Below the pieces are notes generated by a model. It did no database searches and was not told the origin of the DNA. It worked only from the letters and a program-made list of their open reading frames with translations. A stretch of DNA of 64,000 nt, taken from IMG/VR virus record IMGVR_UViG_3300050821_003950, positions 31,608-95,607 of that record; one strand, given 5' to 3'. Source of the stretch: a virus. Each line of letters starts with the position of its first letter. The first letter of the stretch is position 1. The position numbers were made by a program, and so were the translations under genes. Of this stretch, positions 32,661 to 38,645 are shown piece by piece.

Positions 32661-32746
32661 TTTTCGGCACTTCGTGAGATCCTCGATGTTTTCACTATGA
32701 CACTTCCGTCATAGGTCCGCAAGCCCTGCACGCCCCCCGGCCACCC

Positions 32747-33727
32747 TCAAACGAGGGTGGTAGTCGCCGGGGTCGGCCCCGCGGGCGCGTCAGCGGGGCT
32801 CGTAGGCGCCGCGTCGGGCCGTGACGAGGGGGGGCCGTTCTTGTAGCTGGACGACCCTTCGAGCTTCGCCATGAGCAGCTTGCGGGCCGTTTTGAACTCG
32901 TCGCCGATGAGCCCGAGGCGAAGAAGGAAGACGCGGAAGTCATACTTCGCGGTCGCCGGGTTGAAGGTGCGCTTCCGTGCCATGGCGCCCTTGGCGGTCA
33001 GCGCCTTGGTCGCGAGAGCAAGGCAAAGCTGGACGTTGCTCTTGACCTGCCCCGCGTGCAGCGTCCCCTCGAAGTAGCGGAACTCGACGGTCCCGCGGAA
33101 GAAGACCGAGTGCATGTTCAAGCCGTGGTAGCGGCTCTCGTGATAGTGCTGCCCCTGCGCGTAGGTCGACTCCGACCCGTACCACGCGCGGGAGAGTGCC
33201 TCGCGCGAGCCCGGCCGGCTCGAAGCCATGCGGCGGATGAAAGCCTCGTCGACCGGCTTCGTGTAGTGGCCGAGACGGGCCGATGCGACCCCGAGCGCGG
33301 CGACCATGAGCGGCTTCGCGAGCCGCACGAGCGCAGCGGCGTCAAAGCGGTCCGCGGGGGTCCCGACGTGGACGTGCATGCCGCACGAGTAGTTGACCTT
33401 GGCGCCCGCGGCGCGAAGGGCGCGCACGACGCCCTGAATCGACTCGAAGTCGGTCCACGTGCAGATGGGGGTGACGACCTCGCCCGAACCGCCCATGCCC
33501 GAGAGCGACGCGTCCGACATGACGATCCACTTGCGGCCGTCGGGCATCACGATCGCCGTCTTGTCGTAGTGTCCGCCCTCGTAGACCGAGCGACAACCGG
33601 GGAAGAAGACGTCGAGGGCGCGCTTGACGGCGTCCGCGAGGACCGCGCGGCTCACGCCGACAGTCTCAAGCTCCACGCCGAAGGTGAGGGTCTTCATCGT
33701 GTCGATCAGCTTTGCGTTCGGGTTCAT
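32747..33727 (-). CDS. Amidoligase family protein (GCS-like fold), 326 aa
   Basis: Matches the Amidoligase_2 group of the glutamine-synthetase-like/GCS-like ATP-dependent ligases, which form amide bonds between an acid and an amine. The family signatures are visible: FGVELET (16-22), [11 protein letters not shown] (67-77), GEVVTP (82-87), GMHVHVG (116-122) and VEFRYFEGT (214-222). The C-terminal 40 residues are Pro/Ala/Ser-rich and disordered. Family members are known to sit next to AIG2/GGCT-type cyclotransferase genes and are proposed to make peptide tags or gamma-glutamyl compounds. Two such genes lie 3-4 kb away (36693 and 37456). It starts 11 bases behind a sigma-54-like element. Confidence 0.8.
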   Translation of the reverse strand: MNPNAKLIDTMKTLTFGVELETVGVSRAVLADAVKRALDVFFPGCRSVYEGGHYDKTAIVMPDGRKWIVMSDASLSGMGGSGEVVTPICTWTDFESIQGVVRALRAAGAKVNYSCGMHVHVGTPADRFDAAALVRLAKPLMVAALGVASARLGHYTKPVDEAFIRRMASSRPGSREALSRAWYGSESTYAQGQHYHESRYHGLNMHSVFFRGTVEFRYFEGTLHAGQVKSNVQLCLALATKALTAKGAMARKRTFNPATAKYDFRVFLLRLGLIGDEFKTARKLLMAKLEGSSSYKNGPPSSRPDAAPTSPADAPAGPTPATTTLV

Positions 33728-33738
33728 GCCACCCTACC

Positions 33739-33755
33739 TTGCAGACCGTGTGCCA
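33739..33755 (-). promoter_or_regulatory. Sigma-54-like element (copy 2), minus strand
   Basis: TGGCACACGGTCTGCAA on the minus strand: GG-N10-GC, with TGGCAC at the -24 position. It overlaps the inverted repeat at 33751-33764. ATG 33727 is 11 bases downstream. Confidence 0.5.
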
Positions 33756-33869
33756 GAACTGGCAATCGTGGACGAACACGGAAACATCGAGGATTCCGCG
33801 GGTCTTTTTCTTCCGGTGTTCGTTACGTATGACACCACTGTCATAGGCAACCAAGATCCGCGGACTTGT

Positions 33870-33887
33870 ACCAGGACCGATCGGTCC
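33870..33887. repeat. Copy 2 of the ACCAGGACCGATCG palindrome
   Basis: Here the core is a perfect inverted repeat, GGACCGATCGGTCC (33874-33887); in copies 1 and 3 the right half has drifted to GATCATGGT. It is centred between two identical TGACACCACTGTCA sites. Confidence 0.7.
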
Positions 33888-34014
33888 GGGGGTCCGTTTT
33901 CTTCGAGAAAAACGTATGACACCACTGTCATAGGCTCACGATGCCCGGGGCATATTCGGACCACTTACGCACCATTATCCGCGAGTTTAGGTGATTATAG
34001 CGCTCTGCCACTAC

Positions 34015-34031
34015 TGGCACAAGCTCTGCAA
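34015..34031 (+). promoter_or_regulatory. Sigma-54-like element (copy 3)
   Basis: TGGCACAAGCTCTGCAA, GG-N10-GC spacing, overlapping the inverted repeat at 34006-34019. A start of transcription 12 bases after the GC would leave a leader of about 33 bases containing AAAGGA before ATG 34074. A TAGACT at 34037-34042 is an alternative sigma-70-type -10 box. Confidence 0.5.
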
Positions 34032-34073
34032 TATGCTAGACTCACAAGACACGCAACCGAAAGGACCCCGACC

Positions 34074-34682
34074 ATGAGCTACGAGACCGCCCCCGCAACG
34101 CTCCTCATCGCCACCCACTGCGCCGTGTGCAACCGCGCGCTCGTCGACTCCGTCAGCGTCGAGGCGGGCATCGGCCCCGACTGCCGCGCGAAGCACGGCT
34201 ACGGGGAAGCGCAGGGCGCCCCCGACTACGCGAAGGCCGCGCGCACCCTCGCGACCGAGAACGCGGCGACCGCGGACGAGCTGGCCGCGTGGGTTCTCTT
34301 GGACGCGCAGAGCTTCGCGAACAAGCTCGTGCACCGCGTCGCCTGCGCGGCGACCGCGAACCGCCCCTCGACGCGCGGCGCCTGCATCGTCGCGATCGCG
34401 GCGCTCGGCTTCGACAAGCTCGCCCGGATCCTCGCCCGCGCGGCGAAGGGCATTTGCGTCGACGAGGTCGGCGGGATGCTCGTCGTCGTCTCCCCCTTCT
34501 CGCCGGCTTTCAACGACGCGGCCCGCAAGATCCCCGGGACCCGATGGGTCAAGAACGCCGACGGCAAGGGCGGCGCCCGCCACATTCCCGAGTCCTCGCG
34601 CGGCGCCCTCTGGGCGGCCCTGAAGACGAGCTACCCCAAGGGAACCCCGGTCTTCGGGACGAAGGGAACGACGGTCCTCTAG
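34074..34682 (+). CDS. Zinc-binding protein with HARP-like C-terminal domain, 202 aa
   Basis: ATG 34074 with ribosome site AAAGGA. The N-terminal zinc segment HCAVCNRALVDSVSVEAGIG ending in PDC (C16, C19, C37) resembles the DUF6011-type knuckle in phage proteins. The C-terminal LVVVSPFSPAFNDAARKIPG, TRWVK and HIPESSRGALWAALKTSYP follows the pattern of the HARP domain found with SNF2-type annealing helicases and in phage proteins. A DNA- or RNA-binding role is likely, but no catalytic domain is present. It is the first gene of the rightward arm, followed by a strong GC hairpin. Confidence 0.65.
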   Translation: MSYETAPATLLIATHCAVCNRALVDSVSVEAGIGPDCRAKHGYGEAQGAPDYAKAARTLATENAATADELAAWVLLDAQSFANKLVHRVACAATANRPSTRGACIVAIAALGFDKLARILARAAKGICVDEVGGMLVVVSPFSPAFNDAARKIPGTRWVKNADGKGGARHIPESSRGALWAALKTSYPKGTPVFGTKGTTVL

Positions 34683-34692
34683 GGGGACCGCG

Positions 34693-34718
34693 GCCCCGCG
34701 GGCGCACTCCCGCGGGGC
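34693..34718 (+). terminator. Strong GC hairpin after the zinc/HARP-like gene
   Basis: GCCCCGCGGG (34693-34702), loop CGCACT, CCCGCGGGGC (34709-34718): a perfect 10-bp stem, 11 bases after the stop. No T-tract follows. It separates the first rightward gene from cassette C. Confidence 0.55.
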
Positions 34719-34874
34719 TGCGAGCGAGCATCGCGAGGCGTAGGACTCTCCCCGACCCACGGGGGCTCTGAACAACGGATGGGGGCCGGCTCGCGGTGCT
34801 CGCTCGCAGCGATTGCGTGCGTATGACACCACTGTCATAGGCAAAACATCGACGAATCACGAAGTCTCGAAAAT

Positions 34875-34898
34875 ACCAGGACCGATCGATCATGGTCC
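34875..34898. repeat. Copy 3 of the ACCAGGACCGATCG palindrome
   Basis: ACCAGGACCGATCGATCATG followed by GTCC; the AGGACC and GGTCCT arms still pair around a 10-base centre. Confidence 0.7.
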
Positions 34899-34946
34899 TC
34901 GGGCGCTTTGACGCGTATCTTCGCGTAACTTGGTCTATGCCAGTAG

Positions 34947-34963
34947 TGGCACACGCGGTGCAA
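34947..34963 (+). promoter_or_regulatory. Sigma-54-like element (copy 4)
   Basis: TGGCACACGCGGTGCAA with GG-N10-GC, overlapping the repeat at 34938-34951. It is followed by TAGAGGTTAGTC and ATG 34976. As a -24/-12 promoter it would place transcription start about 3 bases before the ATG. Confidence 0.5.
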
Positions 34964-34975
34964 TAGAGGTTAGTC

Positions 34976-35242
34976 ATGAACGCCGAGCAAATCGCCAAGG
35001 TCTCTCAGGTCCGCAACGTCGTCGCCGCGCGCGGCGACTCCACGATGGTCTACGACGCCGCGTTGAACGGGCACCCCGTCGCCGTCGAGCGCGTCATGTT
35101 CGAGGTCTTCGGGCACGTGCCCGCCTACTTGCGCCCCCGCGCCCCGGTTGCGAACGCGCACCGCGGCGAGAGCCCGTGCGAGGTCTGCGGCGCCCCCGAC
35201 GGTTGCGCGCACGACGTCGGGTGCCCCGAGGTGCAGTCGTGA
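34976..35242 (+). CDS. Hypothetical Cys/His-containing protein, 88 aa
   Basis: ATG 34976 directly behind cassette C. An N-terminal helix (NAEQIAKVSQVRNVVAARGD) is followed by a C-terminal cluster with C-x2-C and nearby His/Cys (SPCEVCGAPDGCAHDVGCPE), a likely zinc-binding tail. The family is not recognised. It is first in a tightly packed set of small genes; its stop overlaps the next GTG start. Confidence 0.6.
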   Translation: MNAEQIAKVSQVRNVVAARGDSTMVYDAALNGHPVAVERVMFEVFGHVPAYLRPRAPVANAHRGESPCEVCGAPDGCAHDVGCPEVQS

Positions 35243-35460
35243 ACGCCCCCGGCATCGTGTGGGGCGTCTTCGACATGGTCGCCCGCGTCGACGTCGTCGT
35301 CTTTCTCGCCGAGGGCGACGCGATCGACTTCGCTCGCACGAGCAACGCGGGCGGCTCGGTCCCCCGGTTTCAGGTCGAGCGCGACGTCGCGGTCTTCCGG
35401 CACGCCCCCTCGTGGGCGCGCAAGCATGGCGCCTTTCGGTTCAGCGGGGGGCGGTCGTGA
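35239..35460 (+). CDS. Hypothetical protein, 73 aa
   Basis: GTG 35239 overlaps the previous stop (GTGA). A short alpha/beta sequence (IVWGVFDMVARVDVVVFLAE, GDAIDFARTSNAGGS, RFQVERDVAVFRHAPSW). The family is not recognised. It overlaps the next start in the same way, so this looks like a translationally coupled early operon. Confidence 0.5.
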   Translation: MNAPGIVWGVFDMVARVDVVVFLAEGDAIDFARTSNAGGSVPRFQVERDVAVFRHAPSWARKHGAFRFSGGRS

Positions 35461-35711
35461 GCCGGCCGAGCCGCAAGCCCGAGACGCTGCTCGTCGACGG
35501 GCGGCCCTTCCGGCTCATCGCCGCGCGCGCCCCCGCGCCCCCCCGCGAGCGCGAGGAAGATCGCGCGCTCGAATACCTCGCCCGGCTCGGGCGGGTCGTC
35601 GTCGAGCCCGTCGAGGGCGGGTTCAAGGTCACGATCGCCGCGGGTTCGGTCTGCGGCCCCACGCTCGAAGAGGCGCTCATCGGCGCCGTGAAAAAGGAGA
35701 TGGATCCATGA
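35457..35711 (+). CDS. Hypothetical protein, 84 aa
   Basis: GTG 35457 overlaps the previous stop. The sequence TLLVDGRPFRLIAARAPAPP, ALEYLARLGRVVVEPVEGGF, KVTIAAGSVCGPTLEEALIG is a compact beta-beta-alpha pattern. The ending resembles small phage proteins that contain a short 'G-x-T-L-x-x-A' helix, but no family can be named. It ends in an ATGA overlap with the next gene. Confidence 0.5.
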   Translation: MSRPSRKPETLLVDGRPFRLIAARAPAPPREREEDRALEYLARLGRVVVEPVEGGFKVTIAAGSVCGPTLEEALIGAVKKEMDP

Positions 35712-36379
35712 GCATCATCCACACAATCACGCTCGCGAACGAGCGACGCATGAGCGGCACCGTCTCGGCGACGCGCAAGTCAGAGAACCGCCGCTACGCC
35801 GCGTGCGTAACCGCGACGGCGACCGAAGAGACTGTTCGGATCGACGAGGCGTCGAAGGCCGCGGACGAGGCGAAGCTCGTCGAGCTGCGCGCAGCGCTGG
35901 CCGAGGCGGTCGCGCGGGTCGGCGTGAGCGAGGCGGACGCGCGCAAGTGGTACGAGGCCGCGGCGGCTCGATGGTACGACGGCGGCAGCGGCAAGGACGC
36001 GCAAGGCTTTCTCGCGACGGTCGAGCGTGTTCGCAAAGAGAAGGGGCTCGACGACTGGCGCAGCCGAAACGAGGTCGAGCGGCTCGCACGGATCGACTGC
36101 GCGGCGCGCGGCATCGAGGACCCCTACGCCAAGGGCGGCAAGTGGGACGTCGTGCACGCGGCCGACGAGGTCGAGCGACTCGATCGTGATCTGAAGCGAC
36201 GTCGCCCGATCGTCATCGGCGCCGAGGGCGTACTCGGATGGTGCGGCTCGGTCGCGCTCGCGCAGAAGGCGACGGGAGCCCGGACCGCGGCTTGGCACTC
36301 GGCGCGCGGCTACAAGATCACGATCCGAACCGACATCACGGTCCGCGAGACCGTGAAGCGCGCCCCGAAGAACCTATGA
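35708..36379 (+). CDS. Hypothetical protein, 223 aa
   Basis: ATGA overlap. The protein is largely helical and charged: KAADEAKLVELRAALAEAVA, RVGVSEADARKWYEAAAARW, FLATVERVRKEKGLDDWRSR and AADEVERLDRDLKRRRPIVI. The C terminus has alternating strands (GYKITIRTDITVRETVKRAP). The family is not recognised. It is the largest gene of the small rightward operon and is followed by its own short control region with a TGACA-type site. Confidence 0.55.
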   Translation: MSIIHTITLANERRMSGTVSATRKSENRRYAACVTATATEETVRIDEASKAADEAKLVELRAALAEAVARVGVSEADARKWYEAAAARWYDGGSGKDAQGFLATVERVRKEKGLDDWRSRNEVERLARIDCAARGIEDPYAKGGKWDVVHAADEVERLDRDLKRRRPIVIGAEGVLGWCGSVALAQKATGARTAAWHSARGYKITIRTDITVRETVKRAPKNL

Positions 36380-36406
36380 CAGTGTTGACATACGCGGCCC
36401 GAGGCC
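36377..36406 (+). promoter_or_regulatory. Promoter/operator before the short gene at 36424
   Basis: TGACAGTGTTGACA (36377-36390) has two TGACA half-sites in direct orientation. The second contributes TTGACA as a -35, with CAGACT 17 bases on as a weak -10. A hairpin GCGGCC-CGA-GGCCGC lies between them. The leader TAGAGGACACC matches that of the gene at 32559. Confidence 0.45.
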
Positions 36407-36423
36407 GCAGACTAGAGGACACC

Positions 36424-36552
36424 ATGAAGACACGATCGTTCAATCTTCCCGAGCCCGACCCCGCGATGAATCCGGTCCTGCACGCCATGGCGCGAGAGAT
36501 GGGCGGGCGCGTGATCCTGCAAGGCCCCGGCGCCGTCGGCTTCGGGCACTGA
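36424..36552 (+). CDS. Very short protein, 42 aa
   Basis: ATG 36424 with AGAGGACACC before it, the same leader as the conserved small gene at 32559. The peptide KTRSFNLPEPDPAMNPVLHA continues MAREMGGRVILQGPGAVGFG. A single helix plus a hairpin is plausible. The good ribosome site and high third-position G+C support translation. Function unknown. Confidence 0.45.
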   Translation: MKTRSFNLPEPDPAMNPVLHAMAREMGGRVILQGPGAVGFGH

Positions 36553-36559
36553 CGAGCCG

Positions 36560-36696
36560 ATGGTCGACGTCGGCAGCTACGACGAGATCCGCAAGGGGCA
36601 GGTCTGCGGCGGGCGCTTCCTGCTCTCGGTCTCGCACGAGCGCGTCCTCGTCGGCGTCGCTTCGAAAAGGACGGAAGGTTGGAGGTCGCATCATGA
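36560..36696 (+). pseudogene. Probable small gene with a frame break near its end
   Basis: From ATG 36560 about 35 codons look coding (MVDVGSYDEIRKGQVCGGRF, LLSVSHERVLVGVAS). The frame then runs on, out of phase, for 270 bases through the next gene, with no coding character. In the -1 frame after TCGAAAAGG the stop TGA (36694-36696) would overlap the next ATG, exactly as at most other gene junctions here. Either one base is missing in the AAAA run or a -1 slip occurs there. Confidence 0.4.
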
Positions 36697-37154
36697 ACCG
36701 CGTCTTCGTCTACGGGACCCTTATGCGCGGGTTCGGCAATCATCGGCTGCTCTCGAACAGCATCTTCGTCCGCGAGGCGCGCACCGTGCCCATCTTCGAG
36801 ATGATCTCGCTCGGCGGCTTCCCCGCGATCCTCGCGGGCGGCAAGACGTCGATCGTCGGCGAGGTGTTCGACGTCGGACACGCGACGCTCGCGCAACTCG
36901 ATCGGCTCGAAGGTCACCCGCATTTCTACGAGCGCATGCTGATCGCGCTCGAAAGCGGCAATGAGCTGGACACGTGGAGCGGCGGGAAGGTCTACGCCTA
37001 CGTGCTCTCGCGCGGGCGCATGCGCTTCGGTCGAACCGACCCGGTCGTCGCGTCGGGCTCGTGGCGCGAGCACGTGCAGGCGGAAGAGGCGCGCGCGCAC
37101 GAAGACGACGAGCCCGAGGGGTGGTTCGCCGACGAGACCGAGGCGACGCCATGA
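36693..37154 (+). CDS. Gamma-glutamyl cyclotransferase-like (AIG2/GGCT fold) protein, 153 aa
   Basis: Ribosome site GGAGG upstream of ATG 36693. The substrate-loop motif VYGTLMRG (residues 6-13), the strand region GGFPAILAGGKTSIVGEVFD, and the catalytic-type Glu73 in DRLEGHPHFYER identify the BtrG/GGCT fold. Such enzymes release 5-oxoproline from gamma-glutamyl amines. The C-terminal 35 residues are acidic and Arg-rich. It is one of two cyclotransferase-like genes in the same operon, near an amidoligase gene, a pairing already noted for amidoligase systems. Confidence 0.8.
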   Translation: MNRVFVYGTLMRGFGNHRLLSNSIFVREARTVPIFEMISLGGFPAILAGGKTSIVGEVFDVGHATLAQLDRLEGHPHFYERMLIALESGNELDTWSGGKVYAYVLSRGRMRFGRTDPVVASGSWREHVQAEEARAHEDDEPEGWFADETEATP

Positions 37155-37459
37155 AACGGCGAACGCTCCGCGTGCAGCTCGTCGAGACGAAGCGGACTGA
37201 TCTCGTCTGCATCGGGTGCGGTCAGTTCCGAACGCAGTTCGCGATCGTCGTCACGGGCGAGAGCGACGAGCACGCGCAGGCGGGCGTCCACAAAGTGTGC
37301 ATCGGCTCGATCAAGGTCGGCGGCAAGCGGCCCGACGTCGAGCCCCCGCCCCCGCGTCCGACGCGACGCGCGCCGAAGAGGATCGATCGCCCCGTCGACG
37401 ACGTCGTCGCCCGACTCGCGGCCGAGGAAGACGCCTTGATCAAGGAGCTACAAGGATGA
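37151..37459 (+). CDS. Hypothetical protein with CxxC, 102 aa
   Basis: ATGA overlap with the cyclotransferase-like gene upstream and with the second one downstream. Residues 1-60 are a small beta domain with C-I-G-C (RTLRVQLVETKRTDLVCIGC, RTQFAIVVTGESDEHAQAGV, HKVCIGSIKVGG). Residues 60-102 are Pro/Arg-rich with a helical end (VDDVVARLAAEEDALIKELQ). Lying between the two cyclotransferase-like genes it could be a partner or substrate, but the sequence shows no proof. The family is not recognised. Confidence 0.55.
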   Translation: MKRRTLRVQLVETKRTDLVCIGCGQFRTQFAIVVTGESDEHAQAGVHKVCIGSIKVGGKRPDVEPPPPRPTRRAPKRIDRPVDDVVARLAAEEDALIKELQG

Positions 37460-37914
37460 GTCTCGTTTTCGCCTACGGCAGCAACTTGAACCGCGAACAG
37501 ATGCTCGCGCGCTGCCCCTCGTCTCGCATCGTCGTCGCGGCGACGCTGCACGGCGCAGCGCTCACGTTCGCCGGCTTCTCGGTTCGGTGGGGCGGCCCCG
37601 TCGCGACCTTCATCGGCCGGCGCAAGGCGACGCTCCCCGGTCTGCTCTACCGCGTCGACCCGATCGACCTCTGGCGCCTCGACGGCTACGAGGGCGCGCC
37701 GCACACCTACGCGCGCGTGCTCGTGAACGTCATCTCGGCCGAGACGAGGCGCGAGGCTCCCGCGATCGCGTACAAGCTCACGAGCGATTGGAACATGGGC
37801 GAGCTTCCCTCGATGGACTACCTCTGCACGATCGACCGCGCCTACCGCGACCTCGGCTTCGATCGGGGGCACCTCTTCCGCGCCGCGTTTCGTCAGCGCG
37901 CGCGCTCGGATTGA
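37456..37914 (+). CDS. Second gamma-glutamyl cyclotransferase-like protein, 152 aa
   Basis: ATGA overlap. It carries FAYGSNLNREQMLARCPSSR (residues 5-24), the longer loop version typical of GGCT/ChaC-related phage and bacterial proteins, and the catalytic-type Glu79 in DGYEGAPHTYAR. The hydrophobic strand GLLYRVDPIDLWRL precedes it as expected. It is distinct from the first copy (YGTLMRG type), so the two are not a recent duplication. Probable reaction: cyclisation of a gamma-glutamyl group, substrate unknown. Confidence 0.8.
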   Translation: MSLVFAYGSNLNREQMLARCPSSRIVVAATLHGAALTFAGFSVRWGGPVATFIGRRKATLPGLLYRVDPIDLWRLDGYEGAPHTYARVLVNVISAETRREAPAIAYKLTSDWNMGELPSMDYLCTIDRAYRDLGFDRGHLFRAAFRQRARSD

Positions 37915-37940
37915 CAGCTTGGACGATAATGTCATAGGTA
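37911..37940 (+). promoter_or_regulatory. Promoter before the Fis-type HTH gene
   Basis: TTGACA (37911-37916), 18 bases, TAGGTA (37935-37940). A GTCATAGG (half of the operator-site family) overlaps the -10. A true ribosome site, AAAGGA, follows before ATG 37951, so this mRNA is not leaderless. Confidence 0.5.
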
Positions 37941-37950
37941 AAGGAACCTC

Positions 37951-38370
37951 ATGTCCATCTCGAACCTCGGCGCTCTGATCGTCACGCACCCCGAAGACGC
38001 AAAAGAGCAAATCCTCGCGGCCGTACTGCGCGCGAAGGGAGATCGGAAGAAGGCCGCCGAGCTGCTCGCGACGACGCATCGATCGTTCTATCGCTTCGTC
38101 GAGAAGCTTCGCTTGTGGGACGAGATCGACAAGCTGATCAGCGAGAACGGCTTCCCGCAGATCCCCGGCCCGCCGCGCTCGGCCGAGAAGATCAAGAGCG
38201 CGATCGTGCTGATGAAGGGCGACCTCACGCGCGCGGCTCGCGTCCTCGAAGTGCGACCCGGCGCGCTCGAAGGTAGAATCCAAGAGCTGAACCTATGGGA
38301 CGAATTGAACGCCACGCTCAAGGCATCGAAGCTCAAGCCGCTCGAACGACCTCGTCAGCCTCGGGCCTAG
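37951..38370 (+). CDS. Protein with two Fis-type HTH units, 139 aa
   Basis: Two copies of the same about 38-residue unit 60 residues apart. Residues 23-60 are AAVLRAKGDRKKAAELLATT continuing HRSFYRFVEKLRLWDEI; residues 83-119 are SAIVLMKGDLTRAARVLEVR continuing PGALEGRIQELNLWDEL. The G-[DN]-x-x-[KR]-AA-x-x-L core followed by a recognition helix is the Fis/HTH_8 pattern, the DNA-binding end of sigma-54 activators. There is no AAA+ domain. It could bind the operator sites of the island; that is inference from proximity. Confidence 0.75.
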   Translation: MSISNLGALIVTHPEDAKEQILAAVLRAKGDRKKAAELLATTHRSFYRFVEKLRLWDEIDKLISENGFPQIPGPPRSAEKIKSAIVLMKGDLTRAARVLEVRPGALEGRIQELNLWDELNATLKASKLKPLERPRQPRA

Positions 38371-38408
38371 AGTCGGCTCGATGGTGGCGGGCTCGCGCGC
38401 GCGCGATC

Positions 38409-38636
38409 GTGGCGTGCACGCTCGACGGCTTCGAGGGTGAGCGCATTTTCGCGGCGCGCCTGCGCTACGAACTGCGCCGTGATTTTGCGCGGTACAAGCG
38501 GCGCAACGCGCCAGTCCACACGCGCACGATCTGGCGCCAGGTCATTGCGCGCGCGTGCGCGTGCAAGGGCATCCGGTCGATCACGGACAACCGCATGCGT
38601 CAGCTTCCGCTGTTCGAGCAAGGGCGAGCCGCGTAG
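38409..38636 (+). CDS. Small basic protein, 75 aa, start uncertain
   Basis: The frame is open from 38295. GTG 38409 is the first reasonable start after the HTH gene ends at 38370. The sequence CTLDGFEGERIFAARLRYEL, RRDFARYKRRNAPVHTRTIW, RQVIARACACKGIRSITDNR is helical and strongly basic, suggesting nucleic-acid binding. The family is not recognised. Its end overlaps the -35/-10 of the next promoter. Confidence 0.45.
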   Translation: MACTLDGFEGERIFAARLRYELRRDFARYKRRNAPVHTRTIWRQVIARACACKGIRSITDNRMRQLPLFEQGRAA

Positions 38637-38639
38637 ACT
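38611..38639 (+). promoter_or_regulatory. Leaderless-type promoter
   Basis: TGTTCG (38611-38616), 17 bases, TAGACT (38634-38639), then 6 bases to the GTG at 38646. It restarts the late (tail) programme after the control island. Confidence 0.7.
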
Positions 38640-38645
38640 CTGGGC

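Larger units (their letters stand above)
32571..32711 (-). promoter_or_regulatory. Operator cassette A (leftward)
   Basis: Read leftward: site TGACGGAAGTGTCA (32711-32698), then AAAACATCGAGGATC, the GGACCGATCG-type palindrome (32660-32639), then TGACGGTTCTGGCA (32596-32583) and the sigma-54-like element. The spacing (site to palindrome 51, palindrome to second site 64) is almost the same as in cassette C at 34824-34975 (51 and 63), and the 60 bases after the first site align well between the two. Confidence 0.7.
33728..34073. promoter_or_regulatory. Divergent control region (cassette B)
   Basis: 346 bases without a gene between the amidoligase (leftward) and the zinc/HARP-like gene (rightward). 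Four 14-bp sites, starting 79, 87 and 89 bases apart, lie here: TGCCAGAACTGGCA (33751-33764), TGACACCACTGTCA (33830-33843), the same again (33917-33930) and TGCCACTACTGGCA (34006-34019). Between the middle two is a perfect 14-bp palindrome GGACCGATCGGTCC (33874-33887). A second palindrome ATGCCC-G-GGGCAT lies near 33940-33953. The outer two sites overlap sigma-54-like elements facing outward. Confidence 0.75.
34822..34975 (+). promoter_or_regulatory. Operator cassette C (rightward)
   Basis: TGACACCACTGTCA (34824-34837), then AAAACATCGACGAATCACGA, the third ACCAGGACCGATCG palindrome (34875-34898), then TGCCAGTAGTGGCA (34938-34951) and a sigma-54-like element. It is the mirror copy of cassette A. 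The 34683-34975 gap has no gene. Confidence 0.7.

Noticed and set aside
33728-34975. CRISPR array or iteron-type replication origin formed by the 14-bp sites
   Set aside because: Sites are 79-115 bases apart, in different subtypes, and placed at gene starts; this fits operators better. An origin function cannot be excluded but nothing supports it.
35239-36379. Anti-CRISPR or anti-restriction genes among the small genes of the rightward arm
   Set aside because: The size and position would fit, but no sequence feature supports it, so they were left as hypothetical.
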